Source of the DNA: JAWVZH01 sp033722295
Lineage (GTDB): Bacteria > Bacteroidota > Bacteroidia > Chitinophagales > Saprospiraceae
Assembly: GCA_033722295.1 (NCBI GenBank)
Contig: JAWVZH010000059.1
Span: 1 to 16,508, forward strand
DNA: 16,508 nt
Direction: 5' to 3'
Positions 13,636 through 16,508 of this stretch are shown here, piece after piece. A model generated the notes under the pieces. That model ran no database searches, had not been told where the DNA came from, and worked only from the letters and a program-made list of their open reading frames with translations. Positions within the stretch are counted from its first letter, which is position 1. Every line of letters begins with the position of its first letter. The position numbers and the translations under genes are program-made.

Positions 13636-16508
13636 GCTTTGACCTTATCGTAAAGTTCACTTAAAAGGGCCTCCGCTTCCTCGAAGGAACTGACATTTTC
13701 CTTTATCAAAATAAGGAACTTGCGGGATTGTTTAAGCCTGAAGCCATGGCTCTGTCCATCCGTACCAACCCAGGCAAGCAGATTTTTGAACAAAGGTGTT
13801 TCAAAATAAATGGATTGCGGGTTCGAAATGAAGTAACATCTGAGTTTATTTCCTTTGAGCGATACCCTTTCAAAACCCAGCTTTTTACTGACCCATCGCA
13901 AGACCAGACCTTCAAATAGCTCGTTGACCTCCTTGGGAATTGGGCCAAACCTGTCGATCAGGTGGCTTCTGAAAGCTTCAAGTTCCTTTTCCTCCTCTAT
14001 GCTGTCCAATTCCGTATAAAGGTTCAGCCTTTCCTGGATATTGGTGACATAATCGTCCGGAATCAGCATTTCTACATCGGTCTCTACCTGGACGTCTCTC
14101 ACATAATCCCTCTCGCCTTCCAGTTCTGATCTGAACAGGTCCTTGAATTCGGTCTCTTTCAATTCCATGATCGCCTCCTCCAGGATCTTGTGATACGTTT
14201 CATAACCGATATCGGAAATGAACCCACTCTGTTCAGCACCCAGCAAATTGCCAGCGCCTCTCAGATCGAGGTCGCGCATCGCAATCTCAAATCCGCTGCC
14301 GAGGTCCGAGAACTCTTCCACCGTTCTCAGTCGCTTTCGCGCCTCCGGTGTCAGGACACTCAACGGGGGAGTAAATAGATAGCAAAACGCCTTTGTATTT
14401 GAACGCCCTACCCTTCCCCTGAGCTGATGCAAGTCACTCAGACCATAATGGTGAGCATTATTGATGATCATGGTATTCGCATTCGGGATGTCCAGACCAG
14501 TTTCTATAATATTGGTAGACACGAGTACATCTGAATTGCCTTCTATGAACTCCAATAACGTGGTTTCCAGTTTTGATGACTCCATCTGTCCATGAGCCAT
14601 GGTGAATCTCACATCTGGACAGAGTCTCCTTAGCATGGTCACCATGTCCGGCAGTGACTTTACTCTGTTATGTACAAAAAAGACCTGCCCCCCCCTGTTG
14701 ATCTCGTAGTAAATGCTCTCCTTCACTATTTCCTCAGAAAAAACTCTTCTTTCAGTATGTATCGGTTGACGGTTGGGTGGAGGCGTACGGATTATGGACA
14801 TATCCCTGGCCGCCATCAATGAGAATTGCAGAGTTCTGGGTATTGGCGTTGCAGTGAGTGTCAGTGTGTCCACATTGACCTTGAACTTTCGTAATTTCTC
14901 CTTCGCCGCCACACCGAACTTTTGCTCCTCATCAATGATGAGCAAGCCCAAGTCCTTGAATTTTACCTTCTTGTTTAAAAGAGCATGCGTGCCTATAACA
15001 ATATCCAGTTCTCCGGCTTCGAGTTTTTTGTAAATCTCATTTTTCTGGGCTGTCGAACGAAACCTGTTGATGTAATCGATCTCAACAGGAAAATCCTTTA
15101 ACCGGTCAGAGAATGTCTTGTAATGCTGCAGAGCAAGTATCGTAGTGGGTACAAGAATGGCCACCTGTTTGCCGGAGACAACAGCTTTGAAGGCCCCTCT
15201 TACAGCTACTTCTGTCTTGCCAAAACCAACATCTCCACAGATCAGGCGATCCATGGGATGTGGCGCCTCCATGTCCTGTTTCATTTCCTGTGTGGCCTTG
15301 AACTGGTCTGGCGTATCTTCAAATATGAACGACGCTTCAAGTTCATGTTGGAGGTATCCGTCAGGTTCGAATGCATGACCGTCAGCCGCCTTCCGCTGTG
15401 CGTAAAGCTGGATCAGTTCTTTGGCTATATCCTTGACCTTCCTCTTTGTTTTGTTCTTCAGCTTCTTCCAGGTATCACTGCCCAGTTTGCTGAGAGCCGG
15501 CTTTTTACCATCCTTACCGACAAACTTCGAGATCTTGTGAAGGCTGTTGATACTTACGTAGAGTATATCGTTGTTCTTATAGAGCAGCCGGACGGACTCC
15601 TGAATATGTCCGTTTATATCGATCTTTTCAAGGCCTGAATACTTGCCTACACCATGATCGATATGAGTGACAAAGTCTCCCGGTTTCAATTCACGAAGCA
15701 TGCGAAGATTGAGTGCCTGCTCCCTGGAAAAACCACGTCTTAATTTATACCGGTGAAACCGGTCGAATATCTGGTGATCCGTGTAACAGGCGATGGAAAG
15801 ATCTTTATCTATAAATCCCTTGTCGATATCGGCTATGACAGGATGAAATTGCGCATCCGCGCCAAGGTCTTCGAAAATATTGTAAAACCTCTCTACCTGC
15901 TTGTTGTTGGCAGCAAACAAGTAAAGTTCGATATCGTCAGATCTGAGGGTTTTAATGTTGTCGATGAGCAATGAAAAGTTCCGGTTAAAAGAAGGTTGCG
16001 GAGATCCCTCAAAGTCGACCGTCCTTGATATTTCCAGATTGCCCTCAGGATTATTCGTGGTTATGATGGCGTTCTTCCCGATAAATTCCATCACATCCTT
16101 TGGGTAAACGAAAGCCCGGTCGCTCAGCAACTCCAGCAATTCAGCCTTTTCATCGGTCTTGATGTATCTGGAGAACTCTCTGACCTTTTCAAAGCAATCC
16201 AGCAATACATCCTGCAAAAACTGCAGATCCTCTATTATCACAATGGTGTCAGATCGCAATACATCGAACAAGGGCACTTTGTCGCTCGCCTCGAACCTTC
16301 TATTGATATCAGGAACTAAGCTGACCTTGGATATTTTCTGGATGGACAACTGGTCAAGGGGGTTGAAGATCCTGATACTTTCCACCTCATCATCAAATAA
16401 TTCGATCCTGTAAGGCCACTCATTACCAAATGAAAAGATATCTACGATATCACCTCTTATTGAAAACTGGCCCGGCTCGTATACAAAGTCTGTTCGCTCA
16501 AAGCCGAA
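13632..16508 (-). CDS. mfd: Transcription-repair coupling factor Mfd (5' partial)
   Basis: Mfd displaces RNA polymerase stalled at DNA damage and recruits UvrA/UvrB for nucleotide excision repair. The window holds 958 residues of the usual ~1110-1150; the frame runs into the window edge. A GTG at 16383-16385 is only an internal valine: upstream codons keep the UvrB-like module (PGQFSIRGDIVDIFSFG and ELFDDEVESIRIFNP). In visible-residue numbering, the RNA-polymerase-interacting domain begins at about 276 (LKPGDFVTHIDHGVGKYSGL), Walker A GDVGFGKT is at 425-432, DEEQ at 526-529 and TATPIPRT at 552-559; later come the QLRGRVGR motif and the C-terminal TRCF regulatory domain, complete to the stop. 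Missing is about 130-160 N-terminal residues. Its stop overlaps the next start (ATGA), so the YdbS-like gene is translationally coupled to it. Confidence 0.97.
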   Translation of the reverse strand, partial: FGFERTDFVYEPGQFSIRGDIVDIFSFGNEWPYRIELFDDEVESIRIFNPLDQLSIQKISKVSLVPDINRRFEASDKVPLFDVLRSDTIVIIEDLQFLQDVLLDCFEKVREFSRYIKTDEKAELLELLSDRAFVYPKDVMEFIGKNAIITTNNPEGNLEISRTVDFEGSPQPSFNRNFSLLIDNIKTLRSDDIELYLFAANNKQVERFYNIFEDLGADAQFHPVIADIDKGFIDKDLSIACYTDHQIFDRFHRYKLRRGFSREQALNLRMLRELKPGDFVTHIDHGVGKYSGLEKIDINGHIQESVRLLYKNNDILYVSINSLHKISKFVGKDGKKPALSKLGSDTWKKLKNKTKRKVKDIAKELIQLYAQRKAADGHAFEPDGYLQHELEASFIFEDTPDQFKATQEMKQDMEAPHPMDRLICGDVGFGKTEVAVRGAFKAVVSGKQVAILVPTTILALQHYKTFSDRLKDFPVEIDYINRFRSTAQKNEIYKKLEAGELDIVIGTHALLNKKVKFKDLGLLIIDEEQKFGVAAKEKLRKFKVNVDTLTLTATPIPRTLQFSLMAARDMSIIRTPPPNRQPIHTERRVFSEEIVKESIYYEINRGGQVFFVHNRVKSLPDMVTMLRRLCPDVRFTMAHGQMESSKLETTLLEFIEGNSDVLVSTNIIETGLDIPNANTMIINNAHHYGLSDLHQLRGRVGRSNTKAFCYLFTPPLSVLTPEARKRLRTVEEFSDLGSGFEIAMRDLDLRGAGNLLGAEQSGFISDIGYETYHKILEEAIMELKETEFKDLFRSELEGERDYVRDVQVETDVEMLIPDDYVTNIQERLNLYTELDSIEEEKELEAFRSHLIDRFGPIPKEVNELFEGLVLRWVSKKLGFERVSLKGNKLRCYFISNPQSIYFETPLFKNLLAWVGTDGQSHGFRLKQSRKFLILIKENVSSFEEAEALLSELYDKVKA

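Noticed and set aside
15123..15638. A 171-codon open frame on the + strand
   Set aside because: It lies opposite the conserved helicase region of mfd and shows no domain of its own.
16383..16385. GTG considered as the start codon of mfd
   Set aside because: The frame stays open to the window edge and the upstream codons encode conserved Mfd sequence, so it is an internal valine.

Overview
The window looks like ordinary chromosome of a member of the Bacteroidota. The evidence is a secreted protein ending in a type IX secretion (T9SS) C-terminal sorting domain, a PorQ-type T9SS component, a Bacteroidota-style promoter box (TANNTTTG), A-rich leaders instead of Shine-Dalgarno sequences, and a Bacteroidota-like anhydromuramate kinase. 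A Saprospira/Lewinella-like lineage is a guess from the general flavour of the proteins, not something the sequence proves. No phage, transposon, CRISPR array, rRNA or tRNA was seen.

Layout. Positions 1-2376 (+): the 3' part of a secreted T9SS cargo gene, then anmK. Positions 2383-7561 (-, read right to left): pcrA/uvrD helicase, a multi-pass GT-C-like membrane protein, a small secreted protein of unknown function, and a family 2 glycosyltransferase. The gaps are 38, 20 and 96 bp, so this may be one transcription unit; it converges on anmK with only 6 bp between stop codons. Positions 7562-7795: a divergent control region holding an 8-bp inverted repeat and a promoter box. Positions 7796-9488 (+): a MORN-repeat (YwqK-like) lipoprotein overlapping porQ by 8 bp. 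Positions 9507-10826 (-): a metal-dependent amidohydrolase, probably a lipoprotein. Positions 10886-10970: a perfect 12-copy heptamer array, next to a strong terminator at 10973-11009. Positions 11030-11449 (-): a small four-helix membrane protein. Positions 11625-16508 (-): a tightly overlapping operon, mfd (5' end outside the window), a YdbS-like PH-domain protein and a YdbT-like triple PH-domain protein.

How the genes relate. The GT2 and GT-C proteins could form a polyprenol-phosphate-sugar donor/acceptor pair, with the secreted protein between them as a possible partner. The MORN lipoprotein and PorQ are translationally coupled, which suggests the lipoprotein works at the outer membrane alongside T9SS. 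Mfd and PcrA both contact RNA polymerase in other bacteria and act in transcription-associated repair; here they lie about 6 kb apart in separate units. YdbS and YdbT are a known membrane pair, but their coupling behind mfd is notable. I saw no clear evidence of a wholly new system. The best leads are the heptamer array in front of the amidohydrolase gene, the MORN lipoprotein-porQ pair, and the GT-C/unknown/GT2 cluster.
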